Shown: piece by piece, positions 55,398 to 64,000 of the stretch
How positions within the stretch are numbered: the first letter of the stretch is position 1
How the letters are laid out: each line of letters begins with the position of its first letter
Source of the DNA: Hornefia butyriciproducens
GTDB taxonomy: Bacteria > Bacillota > Clostridia > Peptostreptococcales > Anaerovoracaceae
Direction: 5' to 3'
Assembly: GCF_009695915.1 (NCBI RefSeq)
Contig: NZ_VUMZ01000005.1
Span: forward strand, 1 to 64,000
Length of the DNA stretch: 64,000 nucleotides
The notes under the pieces: generated by a model
What the model was told of the DNA's origin: nothing
What the model saw: the letters and a program-made list of their open reading frames with translations, nothing else
Databases searched by the model: none
Position numbers and translations under genes: made by a program

Positions 55398-57650
55398 ATG
55401 GCAGATATGGTACTGAATAAGAATGAAAAACTGGACGTAAGAGAAATCCTGAAGGATCTCGAAAACTACGCCCCGAGAAGACATGGATGGCACTGGAGAG
55501 AGCCGGCCCCGAATCTTGAGATGGGACCCTTCACGTTCCACGACATGTCCAAGCCGCTGAAACAGAGCATCGGCCTTCCGCCGGCGAAGTTCTTCGGCGA
55601 CATCGATCCGCAGCCGCAGCCGGTCATCACCACAGAGATCGCTTCCGGAAGATTCGAGGACGATATCAGAAGAATGAGAATGGCGGCATGGCACGGCGCT
55701 GACCATATCATGGTTATCCGTCATATGGGCCAGTCTCATATCGACGGCCTGATGGAAGGTACTCCCCAGGGAATCGGCGGCGTTCCTATCACCAGAAAAC
55801 AGGTCAGATGCCAGAGAAAGGCTCTGGATCTCATCGAGGATGAGGTCGGCCGTCCGCTGAACTACCACTCCTACGTATCCGGAGTAGCCGGACCGGACGT
55901 TGCGGTCATGTTCGCAGAGGAGGGCATCAACGGCGCTCACCAGGATCCGCAGTATAACGTTCTGTACAGAGACATCAACTGTGTAAGATCCTTTGTTGAC
56001 GCCTGCGAATCCAAGAAGGTTCTGGCATGGGCAGAGATCCTGCAGATCGATGGTGCGCACAATGCGAACGCTACCGCTAGAGAAGCATGGAAGGTTATGC
56101 CTGAGCTGATCGTGCAGCACGCCATCAACTCCCTGTTCTCGGAGAAGGTCGGAATCAAGCCGGAGAACATCTCCCTGTCCACCGTACCGCCGGATGCGGC
56201 TCCTGCCCCGGCGATGTACCTCGACCTGCCTTACGCGGTCGCGCTGAGAGACATCTGCGGCAGATACAAAATGAGAGCCCAGCAGACAACCAAATACGTC
56301 TGCTCCTCCGTCAGAGAAGCGACGGTAACACACGTGATGAACATGGTCATCTCCAAGCTGACCAGCGCGGACATTCAGTCCACCATCACACCGGACGAGG
56401 GAAGAAACGTTCCCTGGCACATTTACAACATGGAAGCCATCGACAACGCCAAGCAGGCCTTCGTATACATGGACGGCTTCAACGAGCTGGTTGAACTGAA
56501 GAAGGACGGACCGCTCCGCGAGATGGCGAGAGAGATCAAGGAAAGAGCGACACTGTTCATGGAGGAGATCGTCGAGGTCGGCGGTTACTTCAACGCAGTT
56601 GAGCAGGGATTCTTCGTTGATTCTGCGAAATACCCCGCCAGAAACGGTGACGGAATTGCCAGAAAGATCAAGGGCGGCGTCGGCTACGGATTCATCTTCC
56701 CGAGAGAGGATGACTACATGGCTCCTGTTACGGCGCACTTCGGATACAACAACGTGGAGCAGTACGGCGGCGACCCGGAGAATCCGAGCGCGCTGATCGG
56801 CGGCTGCACATTCGAGGACAGAAGCAAGATCGTCTATATCGACGAGCTGGATGAAGTCGACAACGTCAACGTGAGACTTGAGAAGGTCAAGAAGTATCTT
56901 GACGGCGAGGCGATCAAGCCTGAGATGGAATGGTGCGGAGACGGCGTCGTCATGCTGACCATGATGGTGCCGGCGAACGTGAGAACCGCAGAGGCTACCG
57001 GTCTGCAGATCGCGGAGAAGATGGGTCTGGATTCACCGGAGGTCATCTCCAAGGAAATCATGCACCCGGCCGAGGGTACAAGAATCGAGATCAAGGGCAA
57101 ACTGACCTTCGATGTCGATCCGAAGTCCCTGGTACTGCCTCCGCCGCCGCATCATCTGCCGGATGAGGTTCTGTACAAGGAATTCAAGGATCATCACATG
57201 AGAGTCGTCTGCGGAACCGTCGGTGACGACGAGCACTCCGTCGGACTCCGTGAGATCATCAACATCAAGCACGGCGGAATCGAGAAATGGGGAATCGAGG
57301 TTAACTACCTGGGTACCTCAGTACCGGTAGAAAAACTGGTAGACGCGGCAGTCGAGCTGGATGCTGACGCAATCCTGGCTTCCACGATCATCTCTCATGA
57401 CAACATCCACTACAAGAACATGAAGAGGATCAACGAGCTGGCCATCGAAAAGGGTATCCGCGACAAGGTTATCATCGCGGCAGGCGGAACACAGGTATCC
57501 CCGGAGGATGCACGCGCCACCGGAATCGATGAAGGCTTCGGAAGAGACTCCCACGGTATCGACGTAGCGACATACCTCTGCGAAGAGGCGATGAGACGCC
57601 GCGGCGAACTGCCCCCGGGAGGACACCTGAAGGGCATCGACGAAGACTGA
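55398..57650 (+). CDS. oraE: D-ornithine 4,5-aminomutase, E subunit (B12, PLP)
   Basis: The 750-residue large subunit. An N-terminal TIM barrel binds PLP and substrate. The C-terminal B12 domain has DxHxxG as D611-E-H613-S-V-G616, with His613 the cobalt ligand. The Schiff-base lysine should be Lys624 (NIKHGG), 11 residues after the His, the same spacing as His618 and Lys629 in the C. sticklandii enzyme. GGAGG precedes the ATG. A terminator follows 67 bp after the stop, before the next gene of the cluster. Confidence 0.97.
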   Translation: MADMVLNKNEKLDVREILKDLENYAPRRHGWHWREPAPNLEMGPFTFHDMSKPLKQSIGLPPAKFFGDIDPQPQPVITTEIASGRFEDDIRRMRMAAWHGADHIMVIRHMGQSHIDGLMEGTPQGIGGVPITRKQVRCQRKALDLIEDEVGRPLNYHSYVSGVAGPDVAVMFAEEGINGAHQDPQYNVLYRDINCVRSFVDACESKKVLAWAEILQIDGAHNANATAREAWKVMPELIVQHAINSLFSEKVGIKPENISLSTVPPDAAPAPAMYLDLPYAVALRDICGRYKMRAQQTTKYVCSSVREATVTHVMNMVISKLTSADIQSTITPDEGRNVPWHIYNMEAIDNAKQAFVYMDGFNELVELKKDGPLREMAREIKERATLFMEEIVEVGGYFNAVEQGFFVDSAKYPARNGDGIARKIKGGVGYGFIFPREDDYMAPVTAHFGYNNVEQYGGDPENPSALIGGCTFEDRSKIVYIDELDEVDNVNVRLEKVKKYLDGEAIKPEMEWCGDGVVMLTMMVPANVRTAEATGLQIAEKMGLDSPEVISKEIMHPAEGTRIEIKGKLTFDVDPKSLVLPPPPHHLPDEVLYKEFKDHHMRVVCGTVGDDEHSVGLREIINIKHGGIEKWGIEVNYLGTSVPVEKLVDAAVELDADAILASTIISHDNIHYKNMKRINELAIEKGIRDKVIIAAGGTQVSPEDARATGIDEGFGRDSHGIDVATYLCEEAMRRRGELPPGGHLKGIDED

Positions 57651-57717
57651 TAACTGCAGCGCCGGCGTAAAAGACGCGGCACAGCGGGTAAGGCTTTGTA
57701 CGAATACAGCAGATACA

Positions 57718-57751
57718 CCGGGGCGGGCATGAACCCGTCCCGGATTTTTTT
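57718..57751 (+). terminator. Terminator inside the ornithine cluster, after oraE
   Basis: CCGGGGCGGG, loop CATGAA, CCCGTCCCGG (10 bp with one G-T pair), then ATTTTTTT. It separates ord-ortAB-oraSE from the reactivator-like gene, orr, nfo and buk, which would then be made from read-through or an unseen promoter. I see no clear promoter between 57752 and 57845. Confidence 0.85.
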
Positions 57752-57845
57752 AGAGCAGAGCTTTCACAAAGCAGGCAAAGAGCAAGCAAACGGAGGAATC
57801 TGCGGGAAACCGGCAGATCATCAGGACATTGGAGGACAGAAACAA

Positions 57846-59582
57846 ATGAATGTAGACGTATTGGTAGCGGAAATCGGATCCACAACGACAGTGGTCAACG
57901 CATTCACGGATCTGGATACCGATCATCCGTGCTTCTGGGGGCAGGGTCAGGCACCGACTTCTGTACTCGACGGAGACGTGAGGGTCGGACTTCAGGGCGC
58001 TGTCGACGACCTTTGTAAGAACAAAGGAATAAGCAGCATTGAATACGGACAGATGCTGGCGACTTCTTCCGCGGCCGGCGGACTGAAGATGACCGTGCAC
58101 GGACTGGTTTATGATATGACAGCCAAGGCTGCGAAGGAAGCGGCGCTGGGTGCGGGCGGAATCATTCATTATGTGACCAGCGGACGGCTTCGCCGGACTG
58201 ACCTGAAGAAGATCCGGGAAATTCAGCCGAATCTGATTCTTATCGCGGGCGGCGTGGATTACGGCGAGCGGGATACCGCACTGGACAATGCCGAGATGAT
58301 CCGCGGCATGGGACTGAAGGTTCCGGTCATCTATGCGGGCAACGTCGAGAACAAGGAGGAAATCAAACTGATTTTCGAGGACAGTGAGCAGGAGCTGTAT
58401 ATCGTCGAGAATGTGTATCCTAAAATCGATGCGCTGAATGTAGAGCCCTGCCGGAAGGTGATTCAGCAGGCCTTTGAGCAGCATATTACTCATGCACCGG
58501 GGATGGAGCACGTCCGCGACATGGTCAGCGGCCCCATCATTCCTACGCCGGGTGCGGTGATGGAGTGTACAAAGGTGCTGTACGACTGCATCGGGGACTT
58601 AATCGTTCTGGACGTGGGCGGAGCGACTACGGATCTGCATTCCGTTGCGGTGGAATCGGACAAGGTCGCCAGAATCATGACTTCTCCGGAACCGAAGGCC
58701 AAGCGGACGGTGGAGGGCGATCTGGGCGTTTTCGTAAATCGCTACAAGGTAATCGAATCCATCGGTGAGGAAAAACTGAGAGAGGAATGCGAGAATGAGC
58801 TCCATATCGATCTTGATAAGACACTGGAGACATACTACGCGATTCCGAAGAACGAGGATGAAATAAAACTGGTTGAGAGGCTGACCCGTGAGGCCGTGTT
58901 CCGGGCGACGGAGCGGCACGCCGGACAGCTCCGGTATATCTATGGACCCTCCGGCCGAAGCACTGTGGCAGAAGGTAAAGATCTGACACAGGTCAAATAC
59001 ATTGTGGGAACCGGAGGCGCGCTGACACGGCTGCCACACCGGGTGGAAATCATGGAAGAGATTCCGGGAGAGAATATCACCGGCATGAGGCTGTTCCCGA
59101 CTGACCACGCAAAGGTTCTGGTGGATAATGATTACATCATGGCGTCTCTGGGCGTTCTGTCCAAGACCAACCGTGAAGCGGCAATTAAGCTGCTGGAAAA
59201 GAGTCTTGATTTTGAATTCCCGGAGAAGGTTGAGAATGAGATCTATAAGTCCTCAATCAAGGCGATGGAGGATGTCGAAGCCGAATATGAGGCGAAGAAG
59301 AAAAAGGAAGAGGAGTATGCGGAGCACATCCGGGAAATGGAAGAAATGGGCTATGATATGAGCGCGTACAAGGAAGAGGAGCCCATCGGCGGTGCCAATG
59401 CCAGAGGTCCGGAGGGAAGCCACCATGATCCCGCCAAGGAAGGCATCGAGGCAGGCGGCGGTCTGCAGCCCGGCTGGAACCGGGAGAAGCAGGAAGACAT
59501 CTCCAAGCCATGGAACAACTGCAACCGCGAGTGTGACATCTGCACTCATACCCACTGCCCCAACAACCAGAGCAGACGATGA
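57846..59582 (+). CDS. MutL/GlmL-family protein of the ornithine aminomutase cluster
   Basis: A 578-residue ASKHA-fold ATPase. The phosphate-1 motif is VAEIGSTTTVVNAF (residues 6-19), and the second acidic site is IVLDVGGATTDLHSV. GlmL-type proteins accompany B12-dependent mutases and are thought to reactivate them; a service role for OraSE is likely (inference). The core ends near residue 460. A further 115 residues follow: a Lys/Glu-rich helix, a Gly/Pro/His region, and a tail with Cys spaced C-x3-C-x2-C-x4-C (CNRECDICTHTHC). GGAGGAC stands before the ATG at 57846. A reading open from 57696 lacks a ribosome site. Confidence 0.85.
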   Translation: MNVDVLVAEIGSTTTVVNAFTDLDTDHPCFWGQGQAPTSVLDGDVRVGLQGAVDDLCKNKGISSIEYGQMLATSSAAGGLKMTVHGLVYDMTAKAAKEAALGAGGIIHYVTSGRLRRTDLKKIREIQPNLILIAGGVDYGERDTALDNAEMIRGMGLKVPVIYAGNVENKEEIKLIFEDSEQELYIVENVYPKIDALNVEPCRKVIQQAFEQHITHAPGMEHVRDMVSGPIIPTPGAVMECTKVLYDCIGDLIVLDVGGATTDLHSVAVESDKVARIMTSPEPKAKRTVEGDLGVFVNRYKVIESIGEEKLREECENELHIDLDKTLETYYAIPKNEDEIKLVERLTREAVFRATERHAGQLRYIYGPSGRSTVAEGKDLTQVKYIVGTGGALTRLPHRVEIMEEIPGENITGMRLFPTDHAKVLVDNDYIMASLGVLSKTNREAAIKLLEKSLDFEFPEKVENEIYKSSIKAMEDVEAEYEAKKKKEEEYAEHIREMEEMGYDMSAYKEEEPIGGANARGPEGSHHDPAKEGIEAGGGLQPGWNREKQEDISKPWNNCNRECDICTHTHCPNNQSRR

Positions 59583-59603
59583 GAATGAATGGAGAGTGAA
59601 ACG

Positions 59604-60695
59604 ATGTATCCGAAACTGGTAATAGATCTGAAAAAACTGCAGGGTAATCTCGACGCTGTCGCGGAGATTACAAAAGACCGCGGAGGATGTTCGCTGATGA
59701 TCGTCACCAAGGGACTCTGCGCCGATCCGGAAATGGCCGGGCTGGTGGCGAGGGATCCGAAGGTGGATTACATGGCAGACTCCCGGGTGAAGAACCTGGC
59801 AAGCTACGCCGATATGGCGCGTGCCAACGGCAAGAAAACGGTGCTTCTGCGCATTCCGATGCACGATGAGGTGGAGGGCGTCATTCAATATGCGGACATT
59901 TCCTTCAACTCGGAGCTTTCCACCATCCGACTGCTGAACGAGGAAGCGGGCAGAGTCGGAAAAGTTCACGACATCGTTCTGATGATCGACCTGGGCGATC
60001 TGCGGGAAGGTATCTTTTTCCGGAATGAAGATCTGATCTGGGAGACCGTGGAGGAAATCCTGCAGATGGAGAACATCAACCTCTACGGTATCGCTGTGAA
60101 CCTGACGTGCTACGGAGCGATTATTCCGAAGTATGACAATCTTTCTCAGCTGGTGGATATCGCAAGGAAGATTGAGGAGAAGTACGACATCCGTCTGCAG
60201 ATGGTGTCAGGAGGGAATTCCAGCTCGATCTATCTGATCGACAAAGGTGAACTGCCGGAGGGTATCAACAACCTGCGTCTCGGAGAAGCGTTCCTGCTGG
60301 GAAATGATACTGCCTACGAGACAGATCTTCCCGGCACGGTCGGCGATACGGTGACGCTGCAGGCGCAGATCGTGGAGCTGAAGGAAAAACCTTCGCTGCC
60401 CATCGGCGAGGTCGGAGTGGACGCCTTCGGCCAGAAGCCGTACTATGAGGACCGCGGAATCATGAAGCGTGCGATTATCGCAGTCGGAAAACAGGATACG
60501 GATCTGGGCAGCATGACGCCGACGGATCCGCAGATTGAAATCATGGGCGGAAGCTCCGACCATACTATTCTGGACGTTACACACTGCGACAGAGACTACA
60601 AGGTCGGGGATGTTGTCACCTTCGAGCTGGGATACGGCGGTATGCTCAAGGTAGCGACCAGTCCCTATGTGGAGAGGGAATATGTCCGCGGATAA
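59604..60695 (+). CDS. orr: Ornithine racemase
   Basis: PLP enzyme that makes D-ornithine from L-ornithine, feeding OraSE. The 363-residue protein has an alanine-racemase-like barrel with the PLP lysine Lys36 in [12 protein letters not shown], then NLTCYGAI and [11 protein letters not shown] phosphate contacts. The ATG at 59604 has GGAGAG 8 nt upstream. It overlaps the nfo start by 14 bp. Confidence 0.95.
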   Translation: MYPKLVIDLKKLQGNLDAVAEITKDRGGCSLMIVTKGLCADPEMAGLVARDPKVDYMADSRVKNLASYADMARANGKKTVLLRIPMHDEVEGVIQYADISFNSELSTIRLLNEEAGRVGKVHDIVLMIDLGDLREGIFFRNEDLIWETVEEILQMENINLYGIAVNLTCYGAIIPKYDNLSQLVDIARKIEEKYDIRLQMVSGGNSSSIYLIDKGELPEGINNLRLGEAFLLGNDTAYETDLPGTVGDTVTLQAQIVELKEKPSLPIGEVGVDAFGQKPYYEDRGIMKRAIIAVGKQDTDLGSMTPTDPQIEIMGGSSDHTILDVTHCDRDYKVGDVVTFELGYGGMLKVATSPYVEREYVRG

Positions 60696-61530
60696 CAGAA
60701 TATACCTCGGATGCCATCTGTCTTCGGCAGATGGCTTTGAAGTAATGGGGCGAAACGCCGTGAGCATCGGCGCTAATACCTTCGCCTTTTTCACCCGGAA
60801 TCCCAGAGGCGGAAAAGCGAAGGACATCGATCCGGAGGATGCGGCCGCCCTTCGGCACATAATGAAGGAGCAGGAGTTCGGCAGACTGGTGGCTCACGCG
60901 CCCTACACGCTGAATCCCTGTTCTGCGACTGCCCGCGTCCGTGAATTCGCCCACATGGTTATGGAGGATGACCTCAGACGGATGGAATATCTGCCGGGAA
61001 ATTATTACAATTTCCATCCCGGCAGCCACGTCGGACAGGGGACGGAAACGGGGATAAGGTTGATTTACAGCCTTCTTAATGATATTATATCTAAAGACCA
61101 GACAACCACGGTACTGCTGGAAACCATGGCAGGAAAGGGAAGCGAGGTCGGCAGCAGGTTCGAAGAGCTTGCGCAGATCATAGAGAGAATCCGCATTGAC
61201 GAAAAGGTCGGCGTCTGCATGGATACCTGCCACGTCAGTGATGCAGGATACGATATTGTCAATGATCTGGACGGCGTGCTGGAAGAGTTTGACCGGATAA
61301 TCGGATTGGACCGGCTTAAGGCACTTCACATCAACGACAGTATGAATCCGCCGGGTTCTCATAAGGACCGCCATGCGCGAATCGGAGAGGGAACTCTCGG
61401 ACTGGAAGCCATACGCAAATTCATACATCATCCTGCTCTTGAGGGACTGCCCTGCATACTGGAAACACCGCAGGACAGTATCAGAGGATATGGAAAGGAA
61501 ATCGCAGTTTTAAAGAGAAAAGGAGATTAG
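60682..61530 (+). CDS. nfo: Endonuclease IV (AP endonuclease)
   Basis: Zinc-dependent endonuclease of base-excision repair, 282 residues. The metal ligands are seen in [58 protein letters not shown] with [11 protein letters not shown], and ILETP, all standard. The ATG at 60682 has GGAGAGGG upstream and is 14 bp inside orr, so expression is tied to ornithine fermentation. Longer reading from 60667 is less likely. Confidence 0.93.
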   Translation: MSADNRIYLGCHLSSADGFEVMGRNAVSIGANTFAFFTRNPRGGKAKDIDPEDAAALRHIMKEQEFGRLVAHAPYTLNPCSATARVREFAHMVMEDDLRRMEYLPGNYYNFHPGSHVGQGTETGIRLIYSLLNDIISKDQTTTVLLETMAGKGSEVGSRFEELAQIIERIRIDEKVGVCMDTCHVSDAGYDIVNDLDGVLEEFDRIIGLDRLKALHINDSMNPPGSHKDRHARIGEGTLGLEAIRKFIHHPALEGLPCILETPQDSIRGYGKEIAVLKRKGD

Positions 61531-61536
61531 ACAGAC

Positions 61537-62616
61537 ATGAATGCAAGTGAAGTAAAAGACATTTTGGTAATTAATCCTGGTTCGACCTCGACGAAAATCA
61601 CGATCTATACCAAGCAGAATACAGAGATTCTGTATGAGAACAACATCGTGCATGATGAGCAGAAGATTCTGGAGTTCCCGACAGTCGCCTCCCAGAAGAA
61701 CTACAGAAAGGGCATCATTCTGGATGAACTGAATGACAAGGGCTATGATCTTAAGAATCTGACAGCTGTTGTAGGAAGAGGCGGTATGCTGTTCGGCCTG
61801 AAGGGCGGCGGCTACAAAATCAACGATAAGATGTATAACGAGATGGCGAGCTCAAAACTCCCTCAGCACGCCTCCTCGCTGGGAGCGCTGCTGGCGTATT
61901 CCATCGCACAGCCTCTGGGGATCCCGTCGTTCATCTATGACTCTACCATGGGCTGCGACCTGCTGGATATCGCCAAGGTTACCGGAATTTCCGAAATTGA
62001 GAAGTACGGTGCCACGCATCTGCTGAATTCCCGGGCACAGGCGATTAAATACGCTAAGTCCAAGGGGAAGGACTACAAGGAGATGAACTTCATCAACTGC
62101 CATATGGGCGGCGGCATTACCGCAAACGCCATGAAAGGCGGAAAGGTCATCGACACCGCAGCCTATGACGACGGCCCGATGGCACCGGAACGCTCCGGCG
62201 GCGTGCCCCTGCTTTTGTTCAAGCAGCTGTGCTTCGACGGAAAGCACACAGAAGAGGATATGGAGAAGCTGATCGCAGGCAAGGGCGGACTCTACTCCTA
62301 TCTGGGAACAAAGGACGCTAGAGAAGTGGAGAAGATGATCGAGGAAGGCGACAGTTATGCGGCCATGGTCTATGAGGCGATGGGCTTCCAGGTGGCAAAG
62401 GCGATTGCGGGGCTGTCCTGCGCGCTGGAGGGCAAAGTTGATGTCATCATTCTGACCGGCGGCGTGGCGTATTCTAAATGGCTGACCGAGAAGATCAAGA
62501 AGTACTGCGGACACATCGCGCCGATCGAGGTTATGCCCGGTGAGAGCGAGATGGAGGCATTGGCGGCCGGAACGCTGCGGATGCTGACCGGTGAAGAGGA
62601 AATCAAAGAGCTGTAG
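61537..62616 (+). CDS. buk: Butyrate kinase
   Basis: Makes ATP from butyryl-phosphate, 359 residues. The acetate-kinase-fold motifs are LVINPGSTSTKI (residues 10-21), INCHMGGGITANA near 185 and LTGGVAYSK near 310. It fits the end of butyrate fermentation from acetyl-CoA, which the ornithine pathway supplies. Its partner phosphotransbutyrylase is not in the window. Branched-chain acyl-phosphates could also be substrates. AAAGGAG lies 9 nt before the ATG. Confidence 0.94.
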   Translation: MNASEVKDILVINPGSTSTKITIYTKQNTEILYENNIVHDEQKILEFPTVASQKNYRKGIILDELNDKGYDLKNLTAVVGRGGMLFGLKGGGYKINDKMYNEMASSKLPQHASSLGALLAYSIAQPLGIPSFIYDSTMGCDLLDIAKVTGISEIEKYGATHLLNSRAQAIKYAKSKGKDYKEMNFINCHMGGGITANAMKGGKVIDTAAYDDGPMAPERSGGVPLLLFKQLCFDGKHTEEDMEKLIAGKGGLYSYLGTKDAREVEKMIEEGDSYAAMVYEAMGFQVAKAIAGLSCALEGKVDVIILTGGVAYSKWLTEKIKKYCGHIAPIEVMPGESEMEALAAGTLRMLTGEEEIKEL

Positions 62617-62697
62617 AGGCGGCTTTCTGTGAATTCTCCGTCGGTCTGATACTGCCTTGATGGGCGCTGACAAAGGTCGGTTAACCGCGCCGCGGAG

Positions 62698-62715
62698 CGC
62701 ACACCGGAGTGTGCG
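62698..62715. other. Perfect 7-bp hairpin after buk
   Basis: CGCACAC, CGGA, GTGTGCG within the 301-bp gap 62617-62917. No T-tract follows. The gap also has two terminators, given separately, and no gene that I can see. Confidence 0.45.
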
Positions 62716-62752
62716 TTATAGTAACTCAGGGCGGATTTCCTACCACTCAGGC

Positions 62753-62804
62753 AAAAAAAGACCACTTTCTCCGGAATCTGATTATACTGAAGGTGAAAGT
62801 GGTT
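62753..62804 (-). terminator. Terminator for the phosphohexomutase gene
   Basis: Read on the minus strand CCACTTTC pairs with GAAAGTGG around a 25-nt loop and is followed by TCTTTTTTT. The gene's stop is at 62918. Confidence 0.65.
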
Positions 62805-62820
62805 AAGATAATAACATGAA

Positions 62821-62856
62821 AACCGGCAGGCGCCAGGCGAAGCCTACCGGTTTTTT
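62821..62856 (+). terminator. Terminator of the buk transcript
   Basis: AACCGGCAGGC pairs with GCCTACCGGTT (one mismatch) and is followed by TTTTTT. It ends rightward transcription, facing the convergent phosphohexomutase gene. Confidence 0.8.
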
Positions 62857-62917
62857 CATGCGTGTTTGTCGTATGCCCGCCGAGCGCCTCGCGAAAAACG
62901 CGGAACAGCAGAACCGT

Positions 62918-64000
62918 TTATAATCCGGACGTGTCCAGACCGTCGATGTCTGCGAGACAGCCGGACAGCAGGCGGCGTATCAGGCTGCATCCGCCTGTCT
63001 GAGCGGACTCAATGTTCAGCGGCATGATGGGATCGTGAAGAGATTTCCGAAGCAGGAACCATCCGCTGTATGCTCCGCGGTAAGCCACCCGGATTCCTTC
63101 ATAGTTCGGCTGTACGATTTCCAGAGAGAGTCCTGCGTCCCGGGCGGAGGCAGGATCAGAAGCCCAATGCCGGACCGCTTCAAGCGCACTGTCCGCGCAG
63201 GCAGAGAAGTCCTCTGCACTGATGGGCAGGCGTACCTCCTCGGATTCAGCCGGCTCAGAAAGAGCGGCGATGACGGAGGAAATTCCAAGCCCTTTTTTCT
63301 TCAGGACAGCGGCGCGGATAACGATGCGGGTCGCAAGGAATGCGCCGTCGTCCAGGAAATAGTTGTCCCGGTAGGCTGCATGTCCGCTGGTTTCGATAGC
63401 AAGCTGAGCATCTGTCCCTTCATTGTTTAGTTCGATGGCTTTGTTGATGACATTGCGGTAGCCTCGTCTGAAGCGCAGATGTTTCAGGCCGAGACTGTCC
63501 TCCAGATAGGTGTGGAGTTCGTCGCTGGTGACGCTGTCAGTGACCACGGTGGTACCGGGATGTTCGTCCGCGATCAGCGCCGCGGCCATTGCGACGATTC
63601 CGTTGCGGCTGATTTCGCGCCCTTCTTCATCCACAGCTGAGGAACGGTCCACATCAGTATCGAAGATAATGCCGAGGTCGCACCGGCTGTCAGTGACCGC
63701 GGCACTGATGGATTTCATCGCATCCCTGTTTTCCGGATTCGGGGCGTGGTTCGGGAAGGTTCCGTCCGGCTCCAGGAACTGACTGGCGGATACATCCGCA
63801 CCCAGAGGAGCCAGAACCTGTTTCGCATAGAAACCGCCGGCGCCGTTCCCTGCGTCCACGCAGATCTTCAGCCCCTCCAGGGGGTGGGGATCGCCGGAGC
63901 CGGCCGCAGTTCCGGTTTCGGCCGCTGCATCGGCGCTGCTCGCGGCAGCAGGATCGTCCTTTGTCCCCGCGGCCTTCGCCACGCCTCTGCAGATAAGATC
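62918..64000 (-). CDS. Phosphoglucomutase/phosphomannomutase, C-terminal part (runs off window)
   Basis: Alpha-D-phosphohexomutase. The frame is open past 64000, so the start and the phosphoserine domain I are missing. Domain II begins at LKICVDAGNGAGG and holds the metal loop FDTDVDRSS, a variant of DGDGDR. Domain III has ETSGHAAYRDNYFLDDG, and domain IV ends GWFLLRKSLHDPIMPLNIES, which I associate with the PMM/PGM proteins of Clostridia. Before domain II lies an Ala/Thr/Gly/Asp-rich stretch of about 30 residues, longer than a normal linker. Only 360 residues are inside the window. Confidence 0.85.
   Translation of the reverse strand, partial: DLICRGVAKAAGTKDDPAAASSADAAAETGTAAGSGDPHPLEGLKICVDAGNGAGGFYAKQVLAPLGADVSASQFLEPDGTFPNHAPNPENRDAMKSISAAVTDSRCDLGIIFDTDVDRSSAVDEEGREISRNGIVAMAAALIADEHPGTTVVTDSVTSDELHTYLEDSLGLKHLRFRRGYRNVINKAIELNNEGTDAQLAIETSGHAAYRDNYFLDDGAFLATRIVIRAAVLKKKGLGISSVIAALSEPAESEEVRLPISAEDFSACADSALEAVRHWASDPASARDAGLSLEIVQPNYEGIRVAYRGAYSGWFLLRKSLHDPIMPLNIESAQTGGCSLIRRLLSGCLADIDGLDTSGL

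Noticed and set aside
55371-56738. Open frame of 455 codons opposite oraE
   Set aside because: Antisense to a well-supported aminomutase gene. Shadow frame.
62617-62917. Gap after buk considered for a riboswitch or small RNA gene
   Set aside because: Only two terminators and a small hairpin are visible; no known aptamer consensus is recognisable by eye.

Overview
The window looks like the replication-origin region of a low-to-mid GC Gram-positive anaerobe of the class Clostridia. The support is a Firmicutes-type origin (rpmH and rnpA leftward, dnaA, dnaN, recF, gyrB and gyrA rightward), Soj/Spo0J genes with parS sites, RNase M5, YidD and KhpB, and an amino-acid fermenter's cluster for ornithine. 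A non-sporulating or weakly sporulating Clostridia lineage such as Clostridiales Family XIII is my guess. The window alone does not prove the genus.

Layout. Positions 1-1935 are visibly AT-rich and full of mobile-element debris: an IS21-like end, a group II intron 3' remnant on the minus strand and an IS200/IS605-like hairpin. They surround an N-terminally clipped KamA-family radical SAM gene and a small lipoprotein. From about 1935 to 20628 nearly everything is on the minus strand, reading away from oriC: a GNAT acetyltransferase, a flavodoxin/ferredoxin protein, an LTA-synthase-like enzyme, rsmA, rnmV, divIC, dnaD, dnaB, rplI, a gdpP-like gene, parB, parA, rsmG, mnmG, mnmE, khpB, yidC, yidD, rnpA and rpmH. 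The origin lies around dnaA (DnaA boxes on both sides, and an AT-rich DnaA-trio element before dnaN), with a PTS IIC-like gene inserted between rpmH and dnaA. To the right follow dnaN, recF, gyrB and gyrA.

Positions 30710-36876 hold an rsbW/sigma pair, a Pit phosphate transporter with its DUF47 partner, glutaredoxin, RNase HI, WalJ and RlmH. Positions 37002-43565 are a complete F1Fo ATP synthase operon with a shortened epsilon subunit. Its last gene is translationally coupled to a Y-family DNA polymerase and a YolD-like protein, followed by a GPH-type transporter. Positions 46764-49770 are a FtsX/MacB-type ABC exporter module.

Positions 50115-62616 are the most coherent metabolic block. A sigma-54-dependent activator is followed by a well-formed -24/-12 promoter and the complete ornithine oxidation pathway: ornithine racemase (orr), D-ornithine aminomutase (oraS, oraE) with a MutL/GlmL-like partner, 2,4-diaminopentanoate dehydrogenase (ord) and 2-amino-4-oxopentanoate thiolase (ortA, ortB). 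Endonuclease IV and butyrate kinase follow. A 14-bp palindrome, GCAAAAATATTTGC, occurs once at the activator's own promoter and twice upstream of the sigma-54 promoter, and is the likely binding site of the activator. The window ends inside a phosphohexomutase gene.

I found no tRNA, rRNA, CRISPR array or prophage. The most unusual points are the palindrome/sigma-54 circuit, a DnaD protein carrying a helicase-loader-like zinc motif, a GdpP homologue with no membrane anchor, overlapping rpmH/rnpA reading frames, a truncated AtpC coupled to a lesion-bypass polymerase, and a Cys-rich tail on the aminomutase partner protein.
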